NCBI GenBank assembly: GCA_946575275.1
Contig: CAMNZV010000082.1
Coordinates: 1 to 7,305 of the forward strand
DNA length: 7,305 bases
Origin: an uncultured Clostridium sp.
GTDB taxonomy: Bacteria; Bacillota; Clostridia; Clostridiales; Clostridiaceae
Direction of reading: 5' to 3'
The notes under the pieces: generated by a model
The model's database searches: none
What the model was told of the DNA's origin: nothing
Seen by the model: only the letters and a program-made list of their open reading frames with translations
Program-made: the position numbers and the translations under genes
Shown here: piece by piece, positions 7,156 through 7,305 of the stretch
How positions within the stretch are numbered: position 1 is the first letter of the stretch
Layout of the letters: each line of letters starts with the position of its first letter

Positions 7156-7219
7156 CAATAAATTCACTAATTATTCACCCCTTGTTAATATTTTGTTCAT
7201 ATACGTTCTTTTGAAATGC

Positions 7220-7248
7220 AAAAAAAAGATAGCCTACGCTATCTTTTT
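7220..7248 (-). terminator. rRNA operon intrinsic terminator
   Basis: A perfect hairpin has GATAGC pairing with GCTATC around a four-base loop (7234-7237), extended by five A-T pairs. On the minus strand it ends in a run of T. It begins only a few bases after the 5S 3' end and closes the rRNA operon upstream of the GH31 gene. Confidence 0.93.
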
Positions 7249-7252
7249 ACTC

Positions 7253-7305
7253 ACCTGGCAACGTCCTACTCTCCCACACAGTCTCCCATGCAGTACCATT
7301 GGCGC
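7253..7305 (-). rRNA. rrf: 5S ribosomal RNA, 3' end (partial)
   Basis: Read on the minus strand, the last ~53 bases are the 3' half of a bacterial 5S rRNA. They include the conserved stretch CCAATGGTACTGCATGGGAG, then GAGAGTAGGACG and the closing TTGCCAGG that pairs with the missing 5' end. The gene is cut by the window edge, so only about the final 45% is present. The exact mature 3' end cannot be fixed and is placed just after the CCAGG stem. It is directly followed by an intrinsic terminator, so this 5S is the last gene of its rRNA operon. Confidence 0.95.

Larger units (their letters stand above)
7076..7219 (-). other. GH31 upstream region between rRNA terminator and TTG start
   Basis: This 144-nt region holds the promoter and ribosome binding site described separately and no open reading frame of note. 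Upstream of the -35 box, GTGAAT occurs twice in direct orientation on the minus strand (plus-strand ATTCAC at 7162-7167 and 7173-7178), one helical turn (11 nt) apart. GAAC is also repeated 10 nt apart (7195-7198, 7205-7208). These could be activator sites, but such short repeats are also expected by chance. Confidence 0.3.

Noticed and set aside
1..7305. Mobile element, CRISPR array, tRNA or riboswitch
   Set aside because: No transposase or integrase sequence, no regularly spaced repeats, no tRNA-like cloverleaf and no recognisable riboswitch core were found on either strand by eye.

Overview
This AT-rich window looks like a Clostridium-type (low-GC Firmicute) chromosome. The evidence is strong A/T preference at codon third positions, GGAGG-type ribosome binding sites, GTG/TTG starts, a clostridial-looking 5S rRNA 3' end, and a typical Firmicute rRNA promoter. 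The species cannot be fixed from the sequence alone. Everything recognisable is on the minus strand, so transcription runs from high to low coordinates.

Layout in the direction of transcription: the 3' end of a 5S rRNA (7305 to about 7253) and its terminator (7220-7248); an extended -10 promoter (7127-7155) driving a broken gene for a secreted family 31 glycoside hydrolase with a C-terminal CBM25-type starch-binding module (7075-3952); a terminator (3904-3936); glgP, glycogen phosphorylase (3830-1395); glgC, ADP-glucose pyrophosphorylase (1313-150), 81 nt after glgP with no terminator between them; a terminator (107-138); and the promoter, UP-like element and leader of another rRNA operon, which runs off the window at position 1. 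The genes therefore sit between two rRNA operons of the same orientation. The window may simply be a contig cut at rRNA repeats.

Functional theme: alpha-glucan metabolism. GlgC makes ADP-glucose for glycogen (granulose) synthesis and GlgP releases glucose-1-phosphate from glycogen, so the two oppose each other in storage and use. The GH31 protein would have acted outside the cell on starch-like glucans. Glycogen synthase (glgA), branching enzyme (glgB) and the GlgD partner often found beside GlgC in clostridia are not in this window.

The most notable feature is the state of the GH31 gene. Two single-base losses (near 6895 and 6836) and one in-frame TAA (4585-4587) split a reading frame that restores to about 1041 residues. 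Its promoter, ribosome binding site, catalytic residues and terminator still look intact, which suggests recent inactivation or, for the indels, sequencing error. I see no previously undescribed system, CRISPR array, insertion sequence or tRNA here.
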